A stretch of DNA of 20,966 bases from a virus: the IMG/VR virus record IMGVR_UViG_3300018423_000089, positions 1 through 20,966 of that record. One strand, 5' to 3'. The notes beneath the pieces were generated by a model. That model saw nothing but the letters and a program-made list of their open reading frames with translations. It ran no database searches and was not told the origin of the DNA. The position numbers and the translations under genes are program-made. Of the stretch, positions 1 to 7,254 are shown in pieces. Within the stretch, counting starts at the first letter, position 1; every line of letters begins with the position of its first letter.

Positions 1-624
1 AATTAAAGATTGCCATGTAGAGATAACAATAGGAGCTTTAGTGTTCTTATCTACTCCACCTTGAATTGTGTATATTTCATCTTCACAACCATAATCTACA
101 AAGTCACCTGACATTTGATGTACTAATGAAATGGTCGGAACAATAATCAATGTTCGTAAACCAAATGTTTGATAATAATGCTGCTGAATTAAATAAATGA
201 TTAACGACTTACCTGATGAAGTCGGAGATAGTGATAAAGACCTACGATTCTTTAACGCATTTTCAATATACTCTATCTGATAATCACGAGGCTTGAACTT
301 ACAATTAATAGATTCCGCAAGTTCTTCAACATAACCTTTTTCAATAATTTCCTTTTCACCAATTTCAGATGGAGCATCTAATATATAATCGCGCTGTTCG
401 CAAAACTTTTGTAAGTGAGGATATAAACCAACATATAGAACAGGTCGCATAGGTTGAAACAAACGAATCGTACCATCCCACACTCTTGCTTTATATTTTG
501 GACTGAATTGATAACCTTCAGGTTTGAAAGCAAAGAACTCAGATAATTCAGACTTCATACCCGCATCTGCTTTGATACGCATATATACCGAATTAATATA
601 TTCTACTTCTATTCGTTCACTCAT
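1..624 (-). CDS. uvsW: UvsW-like recombination helicase, N-terminal part (runs off window)
   Basis: The reverse strand from ATG 624 reads through position 1 without a stop, giving about 208 N-terminal residues. T4 UvsW is an ATP-dependent SF2 helicase that unwinds branched DNA and R-loops and drives the switch from origin- to recombination-dependent replication. The N-terminal ~75 residues carry the UvsW substrate-recognition pattern (FFAFKPEGYQFSP near 30-42, VWDGTIRLF near 49-56), matching T4 FFSFEADGYRFNP and NWDGRIRL. A Q-motif-like RDYQ lies at 113-116, Walker A SPTSSGKS at 133-140, and motif Ia-like LIIVPT follows. The DEAD-box half lies outside the window. The ATG overlaps the stop of the upstream small gene by ATGA, so it is translationally coupled within the uvsY operon. 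The identification is by recalled similarity to T4 UvsW and is strong. Confidence 0.93.
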   Translation of the reverse strand, partial: MSERIEVEYINSVYMRIKADAGMKSELSEFFAFKPEGYQFSPKYKARVWDGTIRLFQPMRPVLYVGLYPHLQKFCEQRDYILDAPSEIGEKEIIEKGYVEELAESINCKFKPRDYQIEYIENALKNRRSLSLSPTSSGKSLIIYLIQQHYYQTFGLRTLIIVPTISLVHQMSGDFVDYGCEDEIYTIQGGVDKNTKAPIVISTWQSLI

Positions 625-842
625 AATTTAAGTGCCAAGACCACCAGGATTGCTGTTAATAATATGTTGGTGAAAAAGATACCTATTGCCAAAATAGTAT
701 GATACCAAATCCATCTTGTCTTATAAGCATTTTCGATAGTGACCTCGTTTGGGTCAACATCATCTGCCATCATATCAATTACTTTAGGTTCAGGTTTTGT
801 CTCCTCCTGCTTCCACGCCCATTCCATAAATTTATTCCACAT
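621..842 (-). CDS. Small single-TM membrane protein, unknown function
   Basis: A 73-residue protein with a charged, Glu/Asp-rich N-terminal half (about residues 1-42) and one clear hydrophobic segment at about 45-72, ending LVVLALKL. It probably sits in the inner membrane with the N-terminal half exposed. It lies between uvsY and uvsW with minimal overlaps on both sides (TAATG with uvsY, ATGA with uvsW), so it is one cistron of the recombination operon. I do not recognise a family with a known function. Similar short membrane proteins are common beside recombination genes of marine T4-like phages, but that is general knowledge and not a match I could test. Confidence 0.8.
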   Translation of the reverse strand: MWNKFMEWAWKQEETKPEPKVIDMMADDVDPNEVTIENAYKTRWIWYHTILAIGIFFTNILLTAILVVLALKL

Positions 843-1279
843 TAATAATCTCCGGATTGGAATTTTAGAATATCAATCATATTCTTAATTACAAAATTCC
901 TACTGTGTATTGTTTTAATTATATCTTCAAGATAGTTTGCATTTGCACTATGGAAATCAATTGTAAGACTTAACTTAATAATATCTTTATCTGCTTGAAT
1001 GTATTTGTCTAAATCGTTTCTTAATACTTTTAACTGAAACGGCTTCCAACCTTTTTCTTTTAAAGTTAACTCATCCATTGAGCCGTCGTAATAATTACGC
1101 TTCTCCATTTCAAGTTCTTTATATTCGGCTTTAAGTTTCTTTACACGTAAGACTTCTCTATAATAAAGATTATAGTACTTACTATGAAGTTGGGGAATTC
1201 TTTTACTTTCACCGACCAAGTTCGTTTCATCGATTGGTGAGTCTTGCGCCCAAATGGCCGCTATATCATTTGTGTCCAT
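842..1279 (-). CDS. uvsY: UvsY recombination mediator
   Basis: A 145-residue, highly charged, helical protein, close to T4 UvsY (137 aa). UvsY is the mediator that helps UvsX recombinase displace gp32 from ssDNA. Shared features are a lysine-rich helix around 46-65 leading into the RNYYDGSMDE segment (T4 LDYYSGRGDG), the KVLRNDLDKYIQADKDI region, and the C-terminal I..IHSRNFVIKNMIDILKFQSG segment, which parallels T4 IKSRGFAIKHIQDMRAFEAG. A consensus sigma70-like promoter lies just upstream (1310-1338) and gives a leader of about 24 nt. It is the first cistron of uvsY, small membrane protein, uvsW. Its partners UvsX and gp32 are encoded at the far right end of the window. Confidence 0.93.
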   Translation of the reverse strand: MDTNDIAAIWAQDSPIDETNLVGESKRIPQLHSKYYNLYYREVLRVKKLKAEYKELEMEKRNYYDGSMDELTLKEKGWKPFQLKVLRNDLDKYIQADKDIIKLSLTIDFHSANANYLEDIIKTIHSRNFVIKNMIDILKFQSGDY

Positions 1280-1309
1280 AATCTATCTCAAACTATTAAT
1301 TACATATCC

Positions 1310-1338
1310 ATTATACACTATTTGTATATAAATGTCAA
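1310..1338 (-). promoter_or_regulatory. Early sigma70-like promoter of the uvsY-uvsW operon
   Basis: On the minus strand, -35 TTGACA is at 1338-1333 and -10 TATAAT at 1315-1310, with a 17 bp spacer. Both hexamers match consensus and the -35 is preceded by AACTA. The expected start is near 1303, 24 nt before the uvsY ATG. It lies in the gap after the stop of the tail-tube-like gene, so it separates early uvsY from the late structural gene upstream. Confidence 0.9.
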
Positions 1339-1345
1339 TAGTTAT

Positions 1346-1837
1346 TTACAGTTGTTCCATTGTAAATGTATCGTATCTCATTGTGACCGAACATGTTGCA
1401 TAAGAAACATCTTGAACATTTACGTCAAGATTAATTGCTCCTAACGATGTAGGGAAACTATCTTTAAATGTAAACTGCACATGTGGATTTTTATGAGAAT
1501 TGGTAATCGTTAATATAATATCTGATTTAAATCCATTCTGAGCAAGTAAGCTTTTTGTTTGTTTGGTTGATTCTGGTCCAGAAATACCTTCCATCCAATT
1601 AAGCACTTCTTTATAATTATTCATATTCTCGTCAACGATAAACGACAATTCCAAATCAGTATATGAAATGTTTTGTGGCACTTCGTAAAAAGGATTCGTT
1701 GGAGAACTTAGTTCTATTGCCGTAGCAGACAAACTTGGAACAGATGCCTTTTGCGTAAAAAACTCAACATGAGGCAACCTCTGAATACTAACAGAGAAGT
1801 TTGTCGGAGATAAGTAATTATTAATTATTTCTGTCAT
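1346..1837 (-). CDS. Tail-tube (gp19-like) virion structural protein
   Basis: A 163-residue protein, the same length as T4 gp19. It has the pattern I associate with marine T4-like tube-fold proteins: an N-terminal F.V.I.RLP strand, a VEFFTQKASVPSLS segment, a YTDLELSFIVDENM strand, then a YKEVLNWMEGI helix and a C-terminal beta-rich half. T4 gp19 and its paralogue gp54 share this fold (tail tube, and tail tube initiator on the baseplate). The sequence cannot tell me which of the two roles applies, or whether it is another tube-fold baseplate component. An AATAAATA late-type promoter lies 42 bp upstream on the same strand. In T4 the uvsY neighbour is baseplate gene 25, so a structural gene here fits the layout, although the protein is not gp25. 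Confidence 0.62.
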   Translation of the reverse strand: MTEIINNYLSPTNFSVSIQRLPHVEFFTQKASVPSLSATAIELSSPTNPFYEVPQNISYTDLELSFIVDENMNNYKEVLNWMEGISGPESTKQTKSLLAQNGFKSDIILTITNSHKNPHVQFTFKDSFPTSLGAINLDVNVQDVSYATCSVTMRYDTFTMEQL

Positions 1838-1848
1838 CTACTAATTCC

Positions 1849-1856
1849 TATAAATA
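1849..1856 (+). promoter_or_regulatory. Late promoter TATAAATA upstream of FkbM gene 1
   Basis: An exact match to the T4 late promoter -10 box TATAAATA, recognised by gp55-containing polymerase with gp33 and the gp45 clamp. It lies 45 bp before the ATG at 1902 and faces right. The expected start is near 1862. No TTGACA-like element precedes it, as expected for the late class. Confidence 0.7.
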
Positions 1857-1878
1857 GATTTATCAATTGTTATTATAC

Positions 1879-1886
1879 TATTTATT
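1879..1886 (-). promoter_or_regulatory. Late-type promoter AATAAATA for the tail-tube-like gene
   Basis: The minus strand reads AATAAATA, a variant of the NATAAATA late box used by marine T4-like phages. It is 42 bp upstream of the structural gene start at 1837. With the plus-strand box at 1849 it forms a compact two-way late control region. Confidence 0.5.
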
Positions 1887-1901
1887 AGATTGGACTAAAT
1901 C

Positions 1902-2600
1902 ATGCAAAACATTCACGACCTTGATACAGCTGGGCTGACTATTCAAGAAATCTCAACATTACATAATCAAATTATACTTGGAAAGGACTACGATTGGTGG
2001 TCTGAAGTACAGGCAGGTGGTACTGTCGTCGACATTGGAGCAAACATTGGATTGTTTTCAAAGAAAGCTTTAGATGCAGGCGCAGGCAAAGTCTTAATGA
2101 TTGAACCTAACAGACGATTACTTAAAGCCGCGATTAAAAATGTATCTGACCACATAATTGATACACCACCTGAGCAAGTCAAAGTTAAAGCAATCAACGC
2201 TGCGATTGGAAAGGATGTCGATAGACAAACAATTTACAAATCACAAACGATGGTTGAAGGCGAAGAACCGAGAGTTATGACTCTTGCTGAAATCACTTAT
2301 TGGAATAATTTAGAGTTTATTGATTATTTAAAGATAGATGCTTGGGGAGCAGAATATAATATCTTATGTCCTGATATATTACCTTTCTGTATGGACCGAA
2401 CACGATTCATTGCGATTCGTTGTTATATGGATAAACGATACAATACGAAAAAGATCTTTGAGAAATGGAGAGAAGAAATTTTAACTCCACTTAAGGATAG
2501 GTTACTATTTAAAGATGAAGCTTTGAGAGAAAAGATTTGGTATGATGATTGGGAAGATCACCTTCCAAATACTTTTATGATATACGTTAGGAATTGGTAA
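1902..2600 (+). CDS. FkbM-family SAM-dependent methyltransferase, paralogue 1
   Basis: A 232-residue Rossmann methyltransferase. SAM-binding motif I is DIGANIG at 44-50, with the acidic ribose-binding residue E68 in VLMIEPN. The FkbM signature K-I-D-x-E-G-x-E appears as KIDAWGAE at 144-151, so the usual first Glu is replaced by Trp148. FkbM proteins O-methylate sugars or polyketides. In phages they are usually assumed to act on glycans or on virion or host surface polymers, but the substrate cannot be read here. The gene is a clear paralogue of the gene facing it at 2587-3291 (shared KDY.WW..V..G.TVVDIGA, EP.R..LK..I.N.SD). The two overlap at their 3' ends by 14 nt. A late box lies upstream, while the Shine-Dalgarno sequence is poor. 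Confidence 0.85.
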   Translation: MQNIHDLDTAGLTIQEISTLHNQIILGKDYDWWSEVQAGGTVVDIGANIGLFSKKALDAGAGKVLMIEPNRRLLKAAIKNVSDHIIDTPPEQVKVKAINAAIGKDVDRQTIYKSQTMVEGEEPRVMTLAEITYWNNLEFIDYLKIDAWGAEYNILCPDILPFCMDRTRFIAIRCYMDKRYNTKKIFEKWREEILTPLKDRLLFKDEALREKIWYDDWEDHLPNTFMIYVRNW

Positions 2601-3291
2601 TAAACAACATAAAGGAACTCCACTTTTTAAAGTCTCCTTTATTTAAAAACTCATCGTCGTAAGCTTTTTCTCTATCTTCGTGTTCGAGGAACCTTACTTG
2701 ATTAACATCAAATTCTCTCAATAGACCATCGCGAAATTTTTGCCATTGTTTAACACAACCGCTGTATGCGTTTAAATGAAACTCGCATGCAATATGTTTT
2801 ACGTTGTTTTTCAAATACGGAAGATTCATTTCAGTAAAGATACCATACTCTCCACCTTCGCAATCAATTTTTAAATAATCTATCTTTGGGATATCGTAAT
2901 CAACTACAAGATCCAAGAAAGACATCTTTTTATAATCTTTATGGTCTGAATAGACATTCGCAAAATGATTTGCTGTTGAACCAATCCCAGCCTCAATAGG
3001 TAAGACAGGAACCTTTCCGTGGTCAATAAAATAATCCGATATGTTTCTTATAAGCGTTTTGAGATGAGGGCGAGAAGGCTCAACGGCAATGATACGATTA
3101 GCACCACGATCCAAAGCGTGACATACAAAAAAGCCAACACAAGCACCAATATCGACAACAGTATCACCAGGCTCAACGTCACGCCACCATTGATAATCTT
3201 TTCTATAAAAGAATTCATGATATAAAGTTTGAACATCCGTTAACGGAAGTCCCTCAGTTAATAAGTTTAAGTTTAAATGTTTCTTTTCCAT
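2587..3291 (-). CDS. FkbM-family SAM-dependent methyltransferase, paralogue 2
   Basis: A 234-residue paralogue of the 1902-2600 protein. Motif I is DIGACVG at 47-53, the ribose-binding acid E71 lies in AVEPSR, and the FkbM signature KIDCEGGE at 141-148 is intact, unlike in paralogue 1. This copy therefore looks catalytically competent by motif. It is the last cistron of the leftward early topoisomerase operon: its ATG is 3 nt after the stop of the small membrane protein gene. The two paralogues probably belong to different expression classes (early for this one, late for the other). The likely role is methylation of a glycan or other hydroxyl acceptor; the substrate is unknown. Confidence 0.87.
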   Translation of the reverse strand: MEKKHLNLNLLTEGLPLTDVQTLYHEFFYRKDYQWWRDVEPGDTVVDIGACVGFFVCHALDRGANRIIAVEPSRPHLKTLIRNISDYFIDHGKVPVLPIEAGIGSTANHFANVYSDHKDYKKMSFLDLVVDYDIPKIDYLKIDCEGGEYGIFTEMNLPYLKNNVKHIACEFHLNAYSGCVKQWQKFRDGLLREFDVNQVRFLEHEDREKAYDDEFLNKGDFKKWSSFMLFITNS

Positions 3292-3294
3292 AAT

Positions 3295-3456
3295 CTACCA
3301 ATTGTGTATGACATTTGCCATAATAAAGAAGCAGGTTAAAAAGTTAACCCCCACAATAAGAGTCCGAAGCAAAGCCACATAATTATCATAGGGTTCGGTC
3401 TTTTCATCAGAGAACCCTCCTAATGCATACTTCCATATTGTCCATATATTTTTCAT
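3295..3456 (-). CDS. 53-residue single-TM protein, unknown function
   Basis: A reverse-strand ORF beginning MKNIWTIWKYALGGFSDEKT and ending ANVIHNW, 53 aa. An N-terminal amphipathic stretch and an acidic turn (SDEKTEPYD) are followed by a hydrophobic helix at about 30-50. The ATG overlaps the TGA of the upstream 63-aa gene (ATGA), and the next gene starts 3 nt after its stop, which supports real translation. I recall similar short proteins in marine T4-like phages, but no function is known to me. Confidence 0.72.
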   Translation of the reverse strand: MKNIWTIWKYALGGFSDEKTEPYDNYVALLRTLIVGVNFLTCFFIMANVIHNW

Positions 3457-3644
3457 TCGTAATCATTACCAACATATTCAAAAAATCCATTAGGACCTAC
3501 TCTATATGTTGACCCAGGTTTCAAATCAAGTTCGTCAATAACCAAGAACTTATCATCAGGATCTGATTCTTTAAGAATTCTAAATCCATCAGGGAACTGC
3601 TGTACTAACGTATTTTTAATTTGTGTAAATTTTCCGTCTACCAT
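3453..3644 (-). CDS. Hypothetical 63-residue protein
   Basis: A small soluble protein, MVDGKFTQ to YVGNDYE, with alternating hydrophobic residues (FRILKESDP, FLVIDELDL, YRVGPNGFFEYVG) that suggest a compact beta-rich domain. A GGAG ribosome binding site overlaps the end of gene 52 and the ATG follows the gp52 stop by 1 nt. It is co-transcribed with the topoisomerase genes. I do not recognise a family. Confidence 0.7.
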   Translation of the reverse strand: MVDGKFTQIKNTLVQQFPDGFRILKESDPDDKFLVIDELDLKPGSTYRVGPNGFFEYVGNDYE

Positions 3645-3645
3645 T

Positions 3646-4995
3646 TTATATATTCTCCAAGTCTGTATTAAATTGTTCAGTAGGTGTTGTCTTAGTCCAA
3701 AAGCTCAAAGTTTTATTTGTTTCTTCAATCTGTTTCTTTAACTTTACAATTTCGTCTTTTGTAAGGTTAATGATACTTAATGCGAGCAATCTGTTTGTGT
3801 CACCTCCTAGTGCAGATGTCTCTTGCATTATTTGTTTAACGACCTGTGCCTTTGTATTGTCTTTCATTACAATACGACTATCAATAAACGCTTGAATAAA
3901 CTCCATCTTAACTTTAAGCCATCGAACCTCTTCAGTATACTTTGCTACTTCAGCGTCAATTCTCTGCTGTAGTATCCCAAGGCGGTAGTCACAAAAGTCC
4001 TTTAGAAGTGTTTTTGCATCCGCATATTCTCGGAGTTTGCCGTCAAAATCAATGACTGTGATGTTTTGCGAATATGGCTTGGATAACTTAAACTTAGAAA
4101 TAAGCTTAGAATCATTCCATTTCGCAGAAGCCAATTTGAGTTTAACCTCAAACCTAAATCCATTCTTATCGCAAAGATCGTCGTAAGATACAATATCTCC
4201 ATCTTCTTCCAACTTATCAAGTACCTTAACATAACCTTCTCGGTCAAAGCCGTATGGTACTTCTGTGATGGAGACTAAGGTTTTACCCTGTCGTTTAAAA
4301 GTACCATACGAAACATACTTGGTGGGATCTTCAGTACTCTGCTCAACTTCTCCTGTGTAATCCGGAAACTTAACTCGGATTGGAGTTCGTATTGCATTGT
4401 TATTAATATACTGAAGACAAGCCTTAGCAAGATCTTGAGGATCGTGCGGAAGAATGTTTGTAGCAAACCCTGTCGCAATACCTTTTGTTCCATTTACAAG
4501 TACCATAGGAATGATAGGTAAATAGAATTGAGGTGGTTCGTGCTCAGGATCTTCATGCACTGGACTCAAATCAATATCTTTAACATATTTGTTAAAATTG
4601 TCAGAGAGTCGAGAATAGACATAACGAGGAGCACCTGCTTCTTGAACAAGTCGAGTACCAAATGAGCCTCGACCTTCAATTAGGCAAATGTTATTATTCC
4701 AAGTTGCTGCCATTAATTGACCTGCGCCTGCCGCAGATGCTTCACCATGATTATAACCATAATCTGATATAATACCTGAGACAGCAGAGACCTTTTTAAA
4801 ATCTTTCTTACTATTAAGGATTGACGAATAGAGATAGAACCTTTGAACAGGTTTAAGTCCATCAATCATATTTGGAATAGCACGAGATTCAACGGTATAC
4901 ATTGCGAATGATTTCCATTCGTTAGCTGCTACCTTTGAAATAGGATACTCTGTTCCTAAATTGTTTTCACTAATGTAAGCTGTTAAATCACTCAT
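3646..4995 (-). CDS. 52: DNA topoisomerase II medium subunit (gp52-like, breakage-reunion)
   Basis: A 449-residue protein, close to T4 gp52 (442 aa). It is the GyrA/ParC-like subunit that cuts and rejoins the DNA gate. The N-terminal segment has ESRAIPNMIDGLKPVQRF (DGLKPV is the family hallmark), and a winged-helix GEASAAGAGQLM region follows. The catalytic tyrosine is in GAPRYVYSRL, with Tyr125 directly after the conserved Arg124. FGTRLVQEAG precedes it, and GTKGIATGFATNILPHD is the conserved tower-entry motif. The C-terminal half is coiled-coil and Lys/Glu-rich. There is no GyrA-type C-terminal beta-pinwheel, as expected for the phage enzyme. Its ATG overlaps the stop of the YkgJ-like gene. 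It pairs with the gp39-like subunit encoded two genes upstream. Confidence 0.95.
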   Translation of the reverse strand: MSDLTAYISENNLGTEYPISKVAANEWKSFAMYTVESRAIPNMIDGLKPVQRFYLYSSILNSKKDFKKVSAVSGIISDYGYNHGEASAAGAGQLMAATWNNNICLIEGRGSFGTRLVQEAGAPRYVYSRLSDNFNKYVKDIDLSPVHEDPEHEPPQFYLPIIPMVLVNGTKGIATGFATNILPHDPQDLAKACLQYINNNAIRTPIRVKFPDYTGEVEQSTEDPTKYVSYGTFKRQGKTLVSITEVPYGFDREGYVKVLDKLEEDGDIVSYDDLCDKNGFRFEVKLKLASAKWNDSKLISKFKLSKPYSQNITVIDFDGKLREYADAKTLLKDFCDYRLGILQQRIDAEVAKYTEEVRWLKVKMEFIQAFIDSRIVMKDNTKAQVVKQIMQETSALGGDTNRLLALSIINLTKDEIVKLKKQIEETNKTLSFWTKTTPTEQFNTDLENI

Positions 4996-5300
4996 AAATA
5001 ATTACCTATAATCTTGTTATTATCCACTCTTTTAAATTCTTGTTTTGTTACGACTCCAGATTTTACATCATCAATTAATCGTAACGCATTTTCCTTTGTC
5101 ATTTTACCCACTGTATAGTTGTGTAACATTATACATACATAATCTTGACAAGGCTTTGGTCTGTTTTCGTATATTGCACATCTGTTAGTTGATGTTAGGT
5201 TAACACAAGGTAATAACAAATCATCTTCTCCTGGTATGTCAACTTTATCAAATAGTGTACCATTACAACAGAGACCACAATCAAAGCAAAGATTATCCAA
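4992..5300 (-). CDS. YkgJ-like cysteine-cluster (Zn/Fe-binding) protein
   Basis: A 102-residue protein with the YkgJ/UPF0153 cysteine signature: C5-x2-C8-x2-C11-C12 at the N-terminus, then C32, C41, the YENRPKPC motif ending at C51, and C56. The family is annotated as zinc- or iron-chelating and its biochemical role is poorly defined. The C-terminal 40 residues are a plain basic/acidic tail. The gene is embedded between the two topoisomerase II subunit genes, overlapping gp39 by 8 nt and gp52 by ATGA, so it is made together with them. Whether it modifies or binds the topoisomerase is not shown. Family assignment is confident by motif; function is not. Confidence 0.8.
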   Translation of the reverse strand: MDNLCFDCGLCCNGTLFDKVDIPGEDDLLLPCVNLTSTNRCAIYENRPKPCQDYVCIMLHNYTVGKMTKENALRLIDDVKSGVVTKQEFKRVDNNKIIGNYL

Positions 5301-7122
5301 ACATATACTCCTTTCTTAAATTACTGTCCTTACCAAACATCATTTGAAATACTGATGCATCATCAACCGTGACTACATCATACTTCGGACAATTAATAAT
5401 AGTACTATACTCATCTTCAGTTAATGAACCTAGACCCTTAATGTATCTGTGCTTATATGTAGATTGCTTATTCTTAAACGAACTTGCTTCTTCATAAGTA
5501 TAGAACCATTCCACTTCATCACCTTTTGAACTAATCATAATAGGTGTTCTTGTAATCATTACTCTCTGTTCAGTTAACAGGCGAGGCCAAAATTTGTAAA
5601 AGAACGCAATCAGCAATGGACTGATATGTCCAATACCATCATGGTCAGCATCAGTTAATGTTGCGATATGTTGATAAGACATATTGTCAACAGAATTAGG
5701 ATCGTTAATATCTAATCCTAATACAGCAACCAATTCAGATAGTTCTTTGTTCTTTAATACCTCAGCAGGTTTCATATCCCAGGTATTCATAATAACACCA
5801 CGGAGTGGAAATGCTCCAACCTTATCAGGGTCACGAACCTTTAATAAGAATCCCATCGCAGAATCACCTTCCACAATCTTTAATGTTGCATCATCTTTAT
5901 TTGCCGATATATGTTTAGCAACCTTAACCTTACGGAGTTTCTTTTGAGCCAATGTAGCAGCTCTTTTATCCGCAGCAAGTTTCTTTGCTAACTGCGCTTC
6001 AATAATTGGGTCAATAATATCAGGTGTATTTAAAATCTTTTGAGCAAGCCAAGCACCATCACGAACACCGCAAGATTCCATGTGGGATTTGATTTCTCCC
6101 CAAGGATTCGTTAACCTTTCTTTTGTTTGAGAATCAAATTTAGGATTCGTAAAGTTCCTAGCAAACATCACAAAGGTTAAACCACTCTTAATTGTAGTTT
6201 TTAATACTTCGACTTTATGACGTCTTTTAATTTTAACAACGAGTTCATCTATAATGGCGTTCATAAAGACATCTACATAAGTACCACCTTGTCTTGTGTT
6301 AACACCATTTATAAAACTATTCGTTCTAAATCCATCCTCTGAAGGTGCAATAAAGTATGACAGATTATCAGTCTTCTCAAGAATTGTAGTATCACTGAAT
6401 AAAGCAGCATACTGTTTAATGTCTTTTACTTTAACTCTTTTCTTATCGAAGCTAAATTGGATTTCTGGGAAAGCCATTTGTAAACTGATAAGACGATCTT
6501 CAATTAATGTAATCGTATCAAGTTCTTCTAAACTATCAACCTCAAATAAACTAAAGTCAGGAGTAAAGGTTACTTCGGTACCATGACCTGCTCTATCGCC
6601 TGTTTTAATTTTTAATGTATCAGCACCATCTTTACAATCAACTTGTATGTATTTTTTATTAGACCAAGTTTTACCTGAGAAAGATTCCGATAGGAAGTTC
6701 GTAGCAGCAGAGCCGACACCGTTAGTTCCAATCGTAACTCGTTCATCATCAAATGAGGTACCTGCATTAACTTTAGTCCAAGCAGCAACAGGTCGTAAAA
6801 GTTCTTCTTTACTTGTTTCGTCAAATATTTTATCTTGAGGAATACCGCGACCGTTATCTGTCACTGTAATAGAATTACCGCGAATGCTTACATTGATTTT
6901 ATTTGCGTATTTAAAATTAGTACGAATTGCTTCGTCAATTGCATTATCAAGAATTTCATCAACCATCTTTGATAGTGCAGGTACATACTTTGCTTTCTTC
7001 CATTCTCCAAGAACAAATCTTTCGATGTCTTCCTGAGAACTTGAACCCATGTACATACCGATACGTTCACGAACATGCTGTCGTGCCGTAAGTATTCTAA
7101 ATTGTTCAGTGTTCGTTGCCAC
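5293..7122 (-). CDS. 39: DNA topoisomerase II large subunit (gp39-like, uninterrupted)
   Basis: The ATPase subunit of phage type II topoisomerase, 609 aa from GTG 7122. GHKL motifs are DEILDNAIDE (55-64), DNGRGIP (89-95) and GTNGVG (132-137). The TOPRIM half contains VEGDSAMGF and DADHDG, and the C-terminus ends NLRKEYMFG like T4-type enzymes. In T4 this protein is split into gp39 and gp60; here it is one frame. The frame is open up to 7176, but -10 TATAAT of a consensus promoter covers 7153-7148 and transcription should start near 7141. The TTG at 7176 and ATG at 7149 would therefore not be on that mRNA. GTG 7122 has GGAG 8 nt upstream and begins VATNTEQFRILTARQHV, a normal N-terminus for the family. 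It heads the leftward early operon. Confidence 0.94.
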   Translation of the reverse strand: MATNTEQFRILTARQHVRERIGMYMGSSSQEDIERFVLGEWKKAKYVPALSKMVDEILDNAIDEAIRTNFKYANKINVSIRGNSITVTDNGRGIPQDKIFDETSKEELLRPVAAWTKVNAGTSFDDERVTIGTNGVGSAATNFLSESFSGKTWSNKKYIQVDCKDGADTLKIKTGDRAGHGTEVTFTPDFSLFEVDSLEELDTITLIEDRLISLQMAFPEIQFSFDKKRVKVKDIKQYAALFSDTTILEKTDNLSYFIAPSEDGFRTNSFINGVNTRQGGTYVDVFMNAIIDELVVKIKRRHKVEVLKTTIKSGLTFVMFARNFTNPKFDSQTKERLTNPWGEIKSHMESCGVRDGAWLAQKILNTPDIIDPIIEAQLAKKLAADKRAATLAQKKLRKVKVAKHISANKDDATLKIVEGDSAMGFLLKVRDPDKVGAFPLRGVIMNTWDMKPAEVLKNKELSELVAVLGLDINDPNSVDNMSYQHIATLTDADHDGIGHISPLLIAFFYKFWPRLLTEQRVMITRTPIMISSKGDEVEWFYTYEEASSFKNKQSTYKHRYIKGLGSLTEDEYSTIINCPKYDVVTVDDASVFQMMFGKDSNLRKEYMFG

Positions 7123-7147
7123 TATATTGTCTCCATCATCAATTGCC

Positions 7148-7176
7148 ATTATACCACAGTTGAAGGTCAATGTCAA
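7148..7176 (-). promoter_or_regulatory. Early sigma70-like promoter, proximal, for the topoisomerase operon
   Basis: The minus strand has TTGACA at 7176-7171, a 17 bp spacer and TATAAT at 7153-7148, both perfect and preceded by AACTA. The expected start near 7141 leaves a ~19 nt leader before GTG 7122. This promoter decides the gp39 start choice. Confidence 0.9.
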
Positions 7177-7181
7177 TAGTT

Positions 7182-7242
7182 AATTGCTTTCAGGGCTGCA
7201 CCTTCTCTACGAGTTCGCGCCTTACCACCCTCTCGAGCAATT
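7182..7242 (-). other. Structured element, possible small RNA or 5' leader
   Basis: This ~60 nt segment, less AT-rich than its surroundings, sits just downstream of the distal leftward promoter. Arms AATTGCT (7182-7188) and AGCAATT (7236-7242) are perfect inverted repeats. Read on the minus strand, further nested pairs AGGG/CCCT, GCGC/GUGC and CUC/GAG stack inward, giving a rod with small internal loops. It would be transcribed from about 7248 before the proximal promoter. It has no start codon followed by a useful frame. It could be a stable small RNA, a leader control element or a protein-binding site. The structure was read by eye and no folding energy was computed. Confidence 0.4.
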
Positions 7243-7254
7243 CATTATGATACC

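Noticed and set aside
1244-1444. 66-codon plus-strand frame across the uvsY promoter
   Set aside because: Overlaps uvsY, its promoter and the tube gene on the other strand. No ribosome binding site and no normal protein composition.
5684-6838. Several 60-100 codon frames opposite gp39
   Set aside because: Shadows of the long conserved gp39 frame: no ribosome binding sites, no family resemblance.
7123-7176. TTG 7176 or ATG 7149 as the gp39 start
   Set aside because: Both lie within the promoter and before the predicted RNA start. GTG 7122 has GGAG and begins at the family's usual N-terminus.
7182-7242. Degenerate tRNA gene
   Set aside because: The T-loop-like GAGTTCGCGCC and a D-arm-like GGTGGTAAGGC are on opposite strands, so they cannot belong to one cloverleaf. 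Kept only as a structured element.
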